From positions 1-37,944 of the forward strand of contig DAOSEC010000019.1 of assembly GCA_035362935.1 (NCBI GenBank): a stretch of DNA of 37,944 nucleotides, in the 5' to 3' direction. The translations under genes and the position numbers were made by a program. Source of the stretch: DAOSEC01 sp035362935. Lineage in GTDB: Bacteria; Bacillota_I; Bacilli_A; ML615J-28; CAG-313. Below the pieces are notes generated by a model. The model saw nothing but the letters and a program-made list of their open reading frames with translations. It searched no databases and had not been told where the DNA came from. Positions within the stretch are counted from its first letter, which is position 1. The number at the start of each line of letters is the position of its first letter. Shown here piece by piece: positions 8,304 to 17,800 of this stretch.

Positions 8304-8358
8304 TAGGAGAAAAGGCGATAAGCCTTTTTTGTAGGAGAAAAGGCGATAAGCCTTTTTT
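8304..8358 (+). terminator. Two tandem identical intrinsic terminators
   Basis: A 27-base unit is present twice in perfect copy (8304-8330 and 8332-8358). Each has AAAAGGC / GCCTTTT stems (8310-8316 with 8322-8328; 8338-8344 with 8350-8356), a GATAA loop and a T tail. It looks like a duplicated terminator behind the superoxide reductase gene. Confidence 0.85.
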
Positions 8359-8361
8359 CTT

Positions 8362-8390
8362 TTGATAAAAGTTGTTCATTATGGTATAAT
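8362..8390 (+). promoter_or_regulatory. Sigma-A promoter of the second chrA pair
   Basis: TTGATA (8362-8367), a 17-base spacer and TATAAT (8385-8390) with a TGG extension (8382-8384). It overlaps the tail of the preceding terminator and lies 30 bases before the TTG start. Confidence 0.8.
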
Positions 8391-8419
8391 AATATAAGGA
8401 AATTGAGGAAGGTGTTAAC

Positions 8420-8983
8420 TTGCATAAAACAACATTATTAGAACTGTTTTTAAGTTTTTTCAAGATTGGTGCATTTACCTTTGGTGGTGGCTATGCCATG
8501 ATGCCAGTCATGCACAAAGAAGTAGTCGAAAAGAAGAACTGGGCATCAGATGAAGACATCTTAAAAATACTGGTCATTTCGGAATCAACTCCAGGAGTGT
8601 TAGCTGTCAATTCAGCAACCTTTATCGGATATAAAATAAGAGGGTTTTGGGGATCGCTAATAGCAACCTTAGGTGTTGTATTGCCATCCTTCATCATCAT
8701 TAGTTTGTTGTCGTTTTTCATCATTGAGTTTAAAGATAACGAATATGTAGCATACGCATTTAGTGGAATCCGTGCTGGAGTAGCAGTACTCATTTTTAAT
8801 GCGGTATTTAAATTATCAAAAAAAATAAAGAAGAACTGGTTTACCTACTTGACGATTGCCTTGGTGACACTTGTTGCCCTATTAACATCCATTAGCGCAA
8901 TCTACATTTTACTAGCAGGTGCTGTCATAGGTATCATATATGGCCTGCTATTGGTAAAAAATGGAGGTGAAGCACATGCTTGA
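8420..8983 (+). CDS. chrA: Short-form chromate transporter family protein, subunit 1
   Basis: A 187-residue membrane protein and single-domain CHR transporter, with FTFGGGYAMMP (19-29) and ESTPGVLAVN (55-64), hallmarks of the family. It starts at a TTG, supported by GAGGAAGGTG just upstream; the family motif FxKIGAFTFGGG then begins at the usual distance from the N-terminus. Short CHR proteins work as pairs encoded side by side, and the next gene is its partner, overlapping by 8 bases. The likely role is anion (chromate-like) transport; the natural substrate is unproven. Confidence 0.85.
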   Translation: MHKTTLLELFLSFFKIGAFTFGGGYAMMPVMHKEVVEKKNWASDEDILKILVISESTPGVLAVNSATFIGYKIRGFWGSLIATLGVVLPSFIIISLLSFFIIEFKDNEYVAYAFSGIRAGVAVLIFNAVFKLSKKIKKNWFTYLTIALVTLVALLTSISAIYILLAGAVIGIIYGLLLVKNGGEAHA

Positions 8984-9551
8984 GTTGTTACAACTATTTT
9001 GGTTGTTCTTTAAAATCGGACTATTCACCTTTGGTGGTGGATATGCAATGATACCACTGATGCAAAGTGAAATCGTTGGTGGTGGTATGATTGATGCTGA
9101 ACTCTTTGTTGATTTCATAGCGATATCAGAATCGACTCCTGGACCATTCGCTGTTAACATGGCAACGTTTATTGGAATGAATCAAGCCGGATTCATTGGA
9201 GCAATGTTTACTACACTTGGTGTCATTTTGCCATCGTTTCTAATTATATTATTAATCGCGAGTTTGGGATCAAGATTCCTTGATTCAAAATATGTCAAAC
9301 ATGCATTTCGCGGATTAAAACCAGCGGTGATTGGACTAGTCTTAAGTGTAGCCTTAATGTTAGCTATCCGTAAAGTCTTACCAATGGTTGACTTAAAGAC
9401 GTTTCACTTTAACTTAACGGAATTTGATTACAAAGGTTTAATTATAATGGCGGTTATACTGGGACTAACCAAGTTGTCGAAAAAAATGACACCAATTGGA
9501 ATGATTGTTTTATCTGCGATATTAGGTCTTATTTTATATGGTATAATTTAA
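8976..9551 (+). CDS. chrA: Short-form chromate transporter family protein, subunit 2
   Basis: A 191-residue membrane protein and partner of the preceding short CHR protein, with FTFGGGYAMIP (17-27) and ESTPGPFAVN (52-61). The frame is open from 8961, but the ATG at 8976 is preferred: it has GGAGGTG (8963-8969) at ideal spacing and makes the N-terminus match subunit 1, whereas the ATG at 8961 has no ribosome binding site. The 8-base overlap with subunit 1 suggests coupled translation of a heterodimer. No clear terminator follows; AT-rich sequence leads into the next promoter. Confidence 0.85.
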   Translation: MLELLQLFWLFFKIGLFTFGGGYAMIPLMQSEIVGGGMIDAELFVDFIAISESTPGPFAVNMATFIGMNQAGFIGAMFTTLGVILPSFLIILLIASLGSRFLDSKYVKHAFRGLKPAVIGLVLSVALMLAIRKVLPMVDLKTFHFNLTEFDYKGLIIMAVILGLTKLSKKMTPIGMIVLSAILGLILYGII

Positions 9552-9614
9552 GAAAGCGGAAAGTTGTTTTTATCAATAAATAATTAGTAATTTTTTAAAA
9601 ATAGTCATTATAAG

Positions 9615-9643
9615 TTGACAAAGTTAGAAAAAGATATTAAAAT
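9615..9643 (+). promoter_or_regulatory. Sigma-A promoter of matrix operon A
   Basis: Perfect TTGACA (9615-9620), a 17-base spacer and TAAAAT (9638-9643). Transcription would start about 10-15 bases before the c-di-GMP riboswitch. Confidence 0.85.
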
Positions 9644-9663
9644 ATAAGCATAAGTAACAAATG

Positions 9664-9761
9664 AAAAAAGCAAAGTTAAAGAAATTTAGCGACGCAAAGC
9701 TAAAGGGCCTTGAATAGAGGCAGCCAGTTGCCATTATCGATTTTGATAATGGCATTTTTTT
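9664..9761 (+). promoter_or_regulatory. c-di-GMP-I (GEMM-I) riboswitch 1 with terminator
   Basis: The aptamer has the conserved core GACGCAAAGC (9691-9700) behind a hairpin capped by a GAAA tetraloop. Next come GGGCC, a small GCCT/AGGC hairpin, and the conserved 3' edge CAGCCAGTTGCC. TGCCATTATC (9729-9738) pairs with GATAATGGCA (9745-9754) and is followed by seven T: an intrinsic terminator that begins inside the aptamer's 3' edge. Ligand binding should therefore oppose termination, making an ON switch (inference). It controls the AWF proteins and giant protein of operon A. Confidence 0.93.
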
Positions 9762-9787
9762 GTAAATAAACGGAAGGAGAATGTGGT

Positions 9788-10555
9788 ATGAAAATGATCG
9801 TTTCTAGACTATCTAAAAGTCTTATCAGTTTGATTGCTGTATTCTTTATGCTGGGTGTTGCGACGCTTGCTTGGTTTGCTTTTACAGATAGTACAACTGG
9901 TGATTTTGTACTCGATACTTCTAATTTAGACTTATCCTATGAATTTTTTGTATATCAAGATAGTAATTTTGAAGGCGCAACCAATCAAACAATCACTTCA
10001 AATGTATGCTTAGACGAAGAAGAGATGAATTGTTATCTTTATATTCCAAATCCAAGTTCTGCTCATGTTGTCTCAGGCTCACGAAAAATAGTCCCATCGG
10101 ATAGGTTTTCATTTGCTTTGAAGGTTACCAACATAGGAAATATACCAGGAAGGTTGGCACTCGTTTTAACACAACTTTCTTCTATAGGGTATGGTTCGAT
10201 TGTACAAAACAAAGTTCAAACTGCCTTTTCATATTCGGTTGATGCAATCACATACTTAGATAATGGTGTTGAATCGAGTGATATGAAGAACTCTTTTGGT
10301 ACGATTTATGCTGGTATGGATGAAACGACAGCTTATTTTGGCACAAATGATACTGGACTCTACGAGTTAGGGTCAAAAATAAAAGTGGATGCAAGTGGTG
10401 AATACAAGGTGGCTATCATATACTTTAGTCTATATTTTGATCCATCAGTAAGTGGATATGATGCATTATTACAACCCACTGGAAACTCAAATCCATTCCA
10501 AAATCAAACATTTTCTCTCAATCAGTTGATTATAGATTTAAGTGTAGATAATTAA
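9788..10555 (+). CDS. TasA/camelysin-like secreted protein with SipW-type signal peptide (A1)
   Basis: A 255-residue secreted protein. The N-terminus is a short basic region and a hydrophobic helix ending TLAWF (Ala28-Trp29-Phe30), then FTDSTTGDF, the layout of SipW-dependent signal peptides of TasA/CalY-type matrix proteins. The remainder is rich in beta-strand-like sequence. ALKVTNIGNIPGRLALVL resembles the strand in TasA-like folds where the chain switches to an 'NxGxxP' turn. Two cysteines (in the VCLDEEEMNC stretch) could form a disulfide. It is the first gene after riboswitch 1, with GGAAGGAG 8 bases before the ATG. It is probably a matrix or fibre subunit. Family placement rests on the signal peptide and general layout, not on a full-length match. 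Confidence 0.7.
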   Translation: MKMIVSRLSKSLISLIAVFFMLGVATLAWFAFTDSTTGDFVLDTSNLDLSYEFFVYQDSNFEGATNQTITSNVCLDEEEMNCYLYIPNPSSAHVVSGSRKIVPSDRFSFALKVTNIGNIPGRLALVLTQLSSIGYGSIVQNKVQTAFSYSVDAITYLDNGVESSDMKNSFGTIYAGMDETTAYFGTNDTGLYELGSKIKVDASGEYKVAIIYFSLYFDPSVSGYDALLQPTGNSNPFQNQTFSLNQLIIDLSVDN

Positions 10556-10578
10556 TTATCACACTAGAAGGAGCGACT

Positions 10579-11211
10579 ATGGACAAACTACAATCACGCT
10601 CTTCGAAACTAATCGTAAGTATCGTTATGTTTTTGTTGCTTTTGCCAGCAACCGTTTTTGCGTGGTTTGTTTTCTATCGCTCTCTTCCAATTGTCACTGT
10701 AGAAAGCGGTGAAATAAGTGTGAATTCAAACTTGTTTGGAAACGCTTTGATTAATGGAGTCAAACTAGAAAACTTAATGTATGTCGATTATGATGATGAT
10801 ATCGTAGCTAACAAAACAGGTACACTGAACGTGATTGCGAGTAGTGTCTTTGTAAGAGTGATTGTTGGTGAAGATTCCATACCTGTTACAACGGATATAT
10901 CCTTTGTATTTCCAATCGATCAACCATCCCTACACTATTTGATTATATTTGAAGGTGTTAACAAATTACCAGTTGACTATACGACCGATTACTATTCCAT
11001 TATATTAGGGATGACTCCAGTCGGTGGACTTAGCCAGTATAATATAGAAACAATAAATACCATAAGCGAAACCGTATTGATGCCAGATGATGAGTTAATC
11101 ATACAAGTTGTTTTTTGGGGAGATATCTCTGCTGTGGCATTAGAAGACTATTTAACAACGACATATTCAATGCAAATCCAACTCAATATCAAACAGGCAA
11201 AGAGAGGGTGA
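10579..11211 (+). CDS. TasA-like secreted protein with SipW-type signal peptide (A2)
   Basis: A 210-residue protein with a signal peptide ending TVFAWF (Ala28-Trp29-Phe30), followed by a short mature protein with predicted strands, including VTVESGEISVNSN after the cleavage site, which mirrors the 'GTLDLxV' strand of TasA/camelysin proteins. The segment DDELIIQVVFW near the C-terminus resembles DEYSIKIIIW in operon C protein C3, so the two are probably paralogs. It lies 23 bases after A1 with AGGAG before the ATG, and its stop overlaps the context of the next start. It is a likely matrix subunit or minor fibre component. Confidence 0.7.
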   Translation: MDKLQSRSSKLIVSIVMFLLLLPATVFAWFVFYRSLPIVTVESGEISVNSNLFGNALINGVKLENLMYVDYDDDIVANKTGTLNVIASSVFVRVIVGEDSIPVTTDISFVFPIDQPSLHYLIIFEGVNKLPVDYTTDYYSIILGMTPVGGLSQYNIETINTISETVLMPDDELIIQVVFWGDISAVALEDYLTTTYSMQIQLNIKQAKRG

Positions 11212-11216
11212 TGCAT

Positions 11217-11858
11217 ATGAAGCAAGTAAAGCAAAGCATTTTAATCCTTATCGTGTTTATCATCGCATTAACTGGATCGATTTATGCCTGGTTTGAGATT
11301 ACACAAACGCAAGATCTTGATTTAGAGCCAGGGTCTTTTGAAGTAACAATCGATGTATTGTTTAATGATGTATCTGTTGTATCCACAGATGAGTTTTATG
11401 ATAGTGAAACAAGAATATTGACGATTAATGCATATGATACAGATGCAGAAAACTATATTAATAAACTTAAAATTCAAATTGCAGTAGAGACACACAACAG
11501 TGCTAGAGTTAGAGTTAGAATTCAAGACGAGTGGATTGTTATAAGAGACTATCTAGGTGAATTTCAAACAACAAGAATTATACCTGGAAATGTCATCGAT
11601 AATCAATTGGTCCAACCATTCAACATTCATTCAAACTTTTTCCAAGTAGATGGTGACCCTCATTATTATTATGATGGAATTGTTAATACATCAGAACCTT
11701 TGAATGTTATCTTTATAAATGGCGGGATTAACCGCCCAATTAGAATCACTGACACATTTACCGAAACCATTTATGTTAGATTCTCAATCTATGTAGATGT
11801 CGTACAAGCAAATCGTTTTGCTGAGGTTTGGAATGTTAGTGACACAATATTTGATTAA
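11217..11858 (+). CDS. TasA-like secreted protein with SipW-type signal peptide (A3)
   Basis: A 213-residue protein with a signal peptide ending SIYAWF (Ala24-Trp25-Phe26), then EITQTQDLDLEPGSFEV. The open frame extends upstream to 11115, but the ATG at 11217 is chosen: GAGAGGG lies 8 bases before it and the signal peptide begins there. The body is clearly paralogous to operon C protein C1: NYINKLKIQIA against NYISKLRVNVT, VRVRIQDEW against VRVKFYQEW, and the C-termini VDVVQANRFAEVW against VEAVQVNRYQAIW. It differs from C1 in having the AWF cleavage site. It comes immediately before the giant protein gene, so it could anchor or co-assemble with it (inference). Confidence 0.75.
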   Translation: MKQVKQSILILIVFIIALTGSIYAWFEITQTQDLDLEPGSFEVTIDVLFNDVSVVSTDEFYDSETRILTINAYDTDAENYINKLKIQIAVETHNSARVRVRIQDEWIVIRDYLGEFQTTRIIPGNVIDNQLVQPFNIHSNFFQVDGDPHYYYDGIVNTSEPLNVIFINGGINRPIRITDTFTETIYVRFSIYVDVVQANRFAEVWNVSDTIFD

Positions 11859-11879
11859 AATAGGAAAGGAGAACTTGGT

Positions 11880-14800
11880 GTGAATAAGAAGATTAAACTA
11901 AAACGAATCGTATCTATACTATTTTTATTCATCGCTTCGTTTTCATTTGGAATCATACTAAATGAGTTAATATACAATCAAAATGAAAAGGATCAAGATC
12001 AACCATACGCACCAGTTGCTTCCTATGACGAATATGGTGTTGTATGTAATGTTAGTCAAACCATATGCGGGCCAATTTATCAACCGTTTTCAGTACTATA
12101 TGGATCTAATCCTGACCCAATCATTGAAGTTACAAAGTATGTGATTGAGTCAGCAGAAGACTTGTATCAACTATCAAGATTAGCATCTGGTTCGAATGGT
12201 GCAGCATTTTTAAGCCTGCATTATCTACTTGGTAACGATATTGATTATAGTACAGTTGGTTCTGGGAAAGATTTTAGACCATTAGGATTTAAGGCTAACC
12301 CAAATTCAGGTGGAACACATGCGAATAATCCGCTAGCATTTCAAGGGACCTTTGACGGACAAGGATTCGAAATACGAAACCTTTCCCTTGAGTTAATCCC
12401 CGATGGAACTTACTATGATACAAACTTTCAAGGATATTTAAGATACTACTCCATGTTTTCCGTAGTTGGAGAAAACGGAACAGTACAAAATTTAGGATTG
12501 ATCAATCCGTTGTTATTCTTACTTGTGAAATTTGATAATATGGTTGGAGCATCTCCACTTGTCGGTGAGAACTATGGTATTGTCAACCATGTTTATATGA
12601 GAGACACAAAAACTGGTACCAATCGAGGGATGAGAATTGAGTCAACTCTTCATATGTCTGGACTAATGGTGTTTAACTATGGATCGTTTACAGATTCCTT
12701 TGTTGCAGCAGAACGTATTCACAACGAAGCCATCCTCAATCCGACATCTGTTAGTGTAATATTAAAACAAGATTATAATCCCGCTTCCACACCAAGATTG
12801 TACTATGATTCAACAATATATTTATTTTCTGCTCCATTAATTGGAGTAGGTGTAGGGCTAGCGACTAGTGCATTTCAAACATCAAGTAACTTTTCTAGTA
12901 CTTGGTTTTTTAACAATTCCTATGGAACAATCGCAACATTAAACAATACATATCCAATATTATTAGGGATACAAAAAAATCCTGCAAACAATGAACTTTG
13001 GATTCATAAAGCAACCGATTTAGTTTATATGGCTAGACTTATCGATTCCCCATTTGCTTTTCAAAATGGTACATTTCGAATACGAGCAGATATTGACATG
13101 GCGAGTGTTGCTAGAAATGCTTATGTTCCGCCAGTTAATACATTCACTGGAACATTCCGAGGATTGAATGCACCAACTGGAAATCGATTATATACAAGAA
13201 TTGCTGGAGAAAATCAATTTTTCAGCATATTCAACCTAAATATTGTCAATGGCGCAGATTTAGGAGACTATGCAGGTTATGGAATATTTGGAGTTTTGGC
13301 TGGTGGGTCTCATCAAGATATTAATTTTATATATCCAGTCATTAATCCAAGCAATTTAAGCCAGTTTAGCTCGAAGAGTTATATTGGAGTTGGATTACTC
13401 GCAGGTAGATCAACCTCTACAATTACGAACATTAACATTCACGAAGCAGTGTATACCATTACAGAACCTATGACAAACCTAACCTATATGGGTGGGATTT
13501 CTGGGCTTGCAACAGGTACCATTCAAAATTTAACAACCTCAGGTGATATGCATTTAGGTACGTATACCTTTGATGCAAAAACACAAAAAAGTGCATTTGG
13601 CGGTTGGGTTGGTTTTGCTGGTTTTCCAGGTACAACAACGTATTTAACTGTTCAAGGTGCAAGTACATCTAATCGAGCTACCAATAGTATTAACATTATT
13701 GGCCCAGGGTTTAATAACTCTGGTGCACTTTCCACCACGTATTTAGGCGGATTTGTCGGGACAGGTTTTATGACACGTTTTCAAAACATTCAAAACTTTG
13801 GAAACATTCAATCTCATCCAAATCAATCCAATTCATTCATTGATCGTGTTTTCATTGGTGGAATGATTGGATTTCAAGTCAGAAAAAATAATACATCCTC
13901 TAACATTCGAAATGATGGGAATTTAAGTGTCATCGTTAATAAGAATGTTACAGCAAGTTTGGCAGGTGGGTATGGAGTAGCAAAAAGTAATTTGACTGGT
14001 TCACTATCTGTTAGAACAGTTACAAATGTAGAAAATTATGGTAATATTCAAACAATAATACCTGATGGAGTGACATTAACTCAAACACATTTAGAGGGGA
14101 TGAACATTCAAGTTGCAGGTATCGCAATTGGTTATTATTTCCGAGAAGGAAGATTTTACCAAGCATTTAACCATGCTGACTTTGAACTTGACTTGGCATT
14201 GGTTCAAAATGTTGCAGGGATTATGATCGCAAATAATTCAAGACTAACATCAGCAACTACAGGTGAAGCAGAAGACATATACAATAACAATGCGGTTGCC
14301 CCTACTACGGATGCGGGAGCGAATGATTTACAAGATATTGAAAATTCTGGAAATATTACACTTACTACAAACTATCCAATCTATAAACATCAGATTAAAG
14401 TAGCAGGTGTTGCCTTAGGAAGATTAATTACCTTTAATAGAATTAGAAATACTGGTGATATTTCAATTAATATAACTGAAAACGCCAATTTATCGATTGA
14501 TAGTGGTGTTCCAACGACAGATAAGCTCAATCCACAACAAAAAAATATAATTGCCGTAGGAGTAGCAGAAGAAATTTCAGCGACTCGTCGTGCATTTGAT
14601 TTATATAATGGTGGTACAATTTCGTATACAAATGATTCTAGTAAGGACGTCCGATTTCATTTATACTTAAGTGGAATTATTCACCGAAACAACAACCAGA
14701 CGGTACATGTTGATAGTTCATCATCCTCTACGTATAATTTAATAAATGATGGATATGTCATCATTGATGCATCTGTTACTGGTAGCACTAGAGCTAGTGG

Positions 14801-17800
14801 AATAGCGAATGTTAATTATGGAACTATTACAAACGCAATTAATGCAGCAGATATTTATAACAAAAATGATGTAAAAGCTAATAACTATACCGTTGATACC
14901 GCAGGGATTGTTAACTTGATTGTTAATACAAGTACATCTGCCACACAATCAAGAATTCATAATGCGTTAAATTACGGTGATTTGGTTGCATATGGTACAA
15001 ACACTATTTCTACATATTATGGTCAAGTGGTTGCTGGTGGTATCGCTAGTAGAAACAATATTACTGAAAATCACTTATCAACAACAGTAAATACCGATTA
15101 TTATTTTGCGGAAATTAGACATAGTATCAATTATGGTAGTGTGTTTGCATGGAATGATCGATCTGACTGTACGAACGAAGCATGTAGTGTGGCTAATGAC
15201 CCACATAAACTATACAACAGTATTTCTGGTGGAATTTTAGGAAATGGATTACTCCGAATCGACAATACATTAAATTACGGAAATGTATATTCAAGAACAT
15301 TGGCTGGAGGAGTTGTTGGACATTTAGATCTTCACTCCTTTGCACAATTTAGTAACTCATCAGTTCCTGCAACTATTATGGCTAACTTAATCAACTATGG
15401 TCGAGTAAGAAGAATGCAATCCACATCTGCATTTCAAGTTGACTTTGATAATAATGGAATTACAGCCAATCCAGCACAAGCAACAACGACACTTGTTGCG
15501 AATCACAATCAAGCTCTTGGTGGTATATTAGGAAATGTTTATGTTGGTTCATCAGCATGGAACTTTGCTGGAAGTAACAACTATGAGTTTCGAACAATTG
15601 CTAAAAGGCATTGGTTAAATTTTGACGATCAAGTAAGCATTTTGGGAACTTCACCATCAGTGATTAGCAATCCTACAAGAGCAGCAGAATTATCTGCTCT
15701 TGCTTATACAACGAAAAACCCAGACGGGTCTCCAGCACCGTATTCAAGTGTTGGAAGTTATGTGCTTGATGACACAAGTAATGGTGTATTCCATTCAACA
15801 TTCCCATTTATGCAACCTGTTTCAACCACTCCTAGTTTGGAGAATAATATTCAGTTTATTCCAACAGATCGTTTCAATCCGACATTAATGGACCGTATGG
15901 TACTCGATTTTGTACCATCTGAAGACGTTAATGGTGTGTTTGCCTTAGGACCAATTAGTGGAATTGGTGCAGCAGGTGAGGGAGGTATGTATTTACCAAA
16001 CAACTATGATTTTTCAGGATTATCCCCATATGGTTTAACTACGTTATCTTGGATGAACGCTATCGTTTCTGGTGGTGAATCTTTAAGCAGCAAAGTTAAC
16101 AATGGTATGAAACAATTAAGTAAGTCAATCGCTGTAAATATTGATAATGTTCAACTCATCGGAGTTGGAAACCCATCACTTCGCATTAACAATCCTGAGA
16201 TATATTTAGCAAAAACAACGATGGAACAATCGACAATTACATTTTATGTTTCAAACAATACAACACTTGCGGAAGGAATTGGAAAAACAAGCCAAATTCA
16301 TAATGCATATATGCCTGCTCGTGCATTGCTTGCTCCATATGGTGCTTATGAAAGTGGTGGTGTATGGTATGGAAACTACTCATGGAATGGCACAAGTTAT
16401 GTCGATGTATCACCTGCACAAGGAACTCATGTTTTAGTTCCTGTGACAGTCTTTAGTTTTACTGGAACAACGGAATTTATTGTAAACACAACGGATTCAT
16501 CTACCTATACTTTAGGTTATGGAGCAAGTTTTTCATATGACCCCGATAATCCATTAACATCAACAATCAATTTACCATCACAAATATTACATAGTTATGG
16601 ACCATTCGATGAAAATGGAGAATTAAGAGATATTAACAATAATTTGATATATAGTTCAACGCAACACATTGGAAAAATTCGTGTGTTTTCTGAGGCATAC
16701 GTGCATGATGAATTGAATCCAGATGCCAATCCGCTTACATGGGAAGATTACTCCATCGAAATAGTAAGAGTACAAGATCAACAATGGACATCGATTAACA
16801 CTTTAACAGTGAATGGTAATAGTTCAATACCAAGTCCTTTACCTAATTTTTCAACCAATCCTACAATCATTGATTTAACTCAAGGAGAGGGTATTCATTT
16901 TAGAGTGATTGGATCGTTAGGTCAATTGATCTTCAATGTTAATACACTCAATGTTCCAACCGGACATACACCACACACAACACAACGTTTGATTGATGTA
17001 GATGGAACAACAACACTTTCTACCAGTTTTTATTCCTTTACCCCTGCTACTAATATTGTTACAACGATAACTCCAAATGGGTATGATGAATCAAATGGGA
17101 CATGGGCTGCTGGTACAATGAACTATACTTTTGCAGTAAACGAATCACTTCCATCAACAAAAGTAAATGAGTACTATACCTTTGAAGTTACAATCGGAAC
17201 AGATCGAATTTATCAAGTTCGCTTTACGAAAATTATGTCAACAGAAGCTAGAGTAGTTGCTATGATAACGGCAGTCAATACACCGAGCATCAATCATACA
17301 ACTAGACTTATGACATCAGACATAGCTTATGGATTATACTATAATCCATCTGACACTTCTACAAGAATATTGAATTTCTTGAATCTTAGCTCAATTTCAA
17401 ATGTGTATTCAAATACTGGCGCAATAACTGGTTCTGACTTACCAACATACCTAAACTCACTTACAATCTCAAGTGGTGCAACCTTAGTTAGTGTTTCAGT
17501 TACGAGAGAAGATTTTGATACTGGAGTTAATTTAAGAAATCGTTACATTGTGACTTACACAATACAAAGTGAAGATGGACTAACTACGAATGTTTATAAT
17601 CATTGGATCACTGAGCGCAACGCATCAACTGCTGTGACTTCAGCTACAAAAGGATTAGAAACGATTCTAACTCCAGCGGACAAACAATTGTTTAATCGAT
17701 TAGAAACACCAGTGTTTACCTACAATTTTAGTAACATAACTACAACGAACTTCTATAGAGCAACCGTAGATGGTTTGTTTGTTACACTAGATTTTGTTGG

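Noticed and set aside
8961..8975. Upstream ATG for the second short chrA gene
   Set aside because: It coincides with the ribosome binding site of the ATG at 8976, and the family N-terminus begins at 8976.
11115..11216. N-terminal extension of the A3 gene into the preceding gene
   Set aside because: It lies wholly inside A2 in another frame, lacks a ribosome binding site, and would place 34 residues before the signal peptide.
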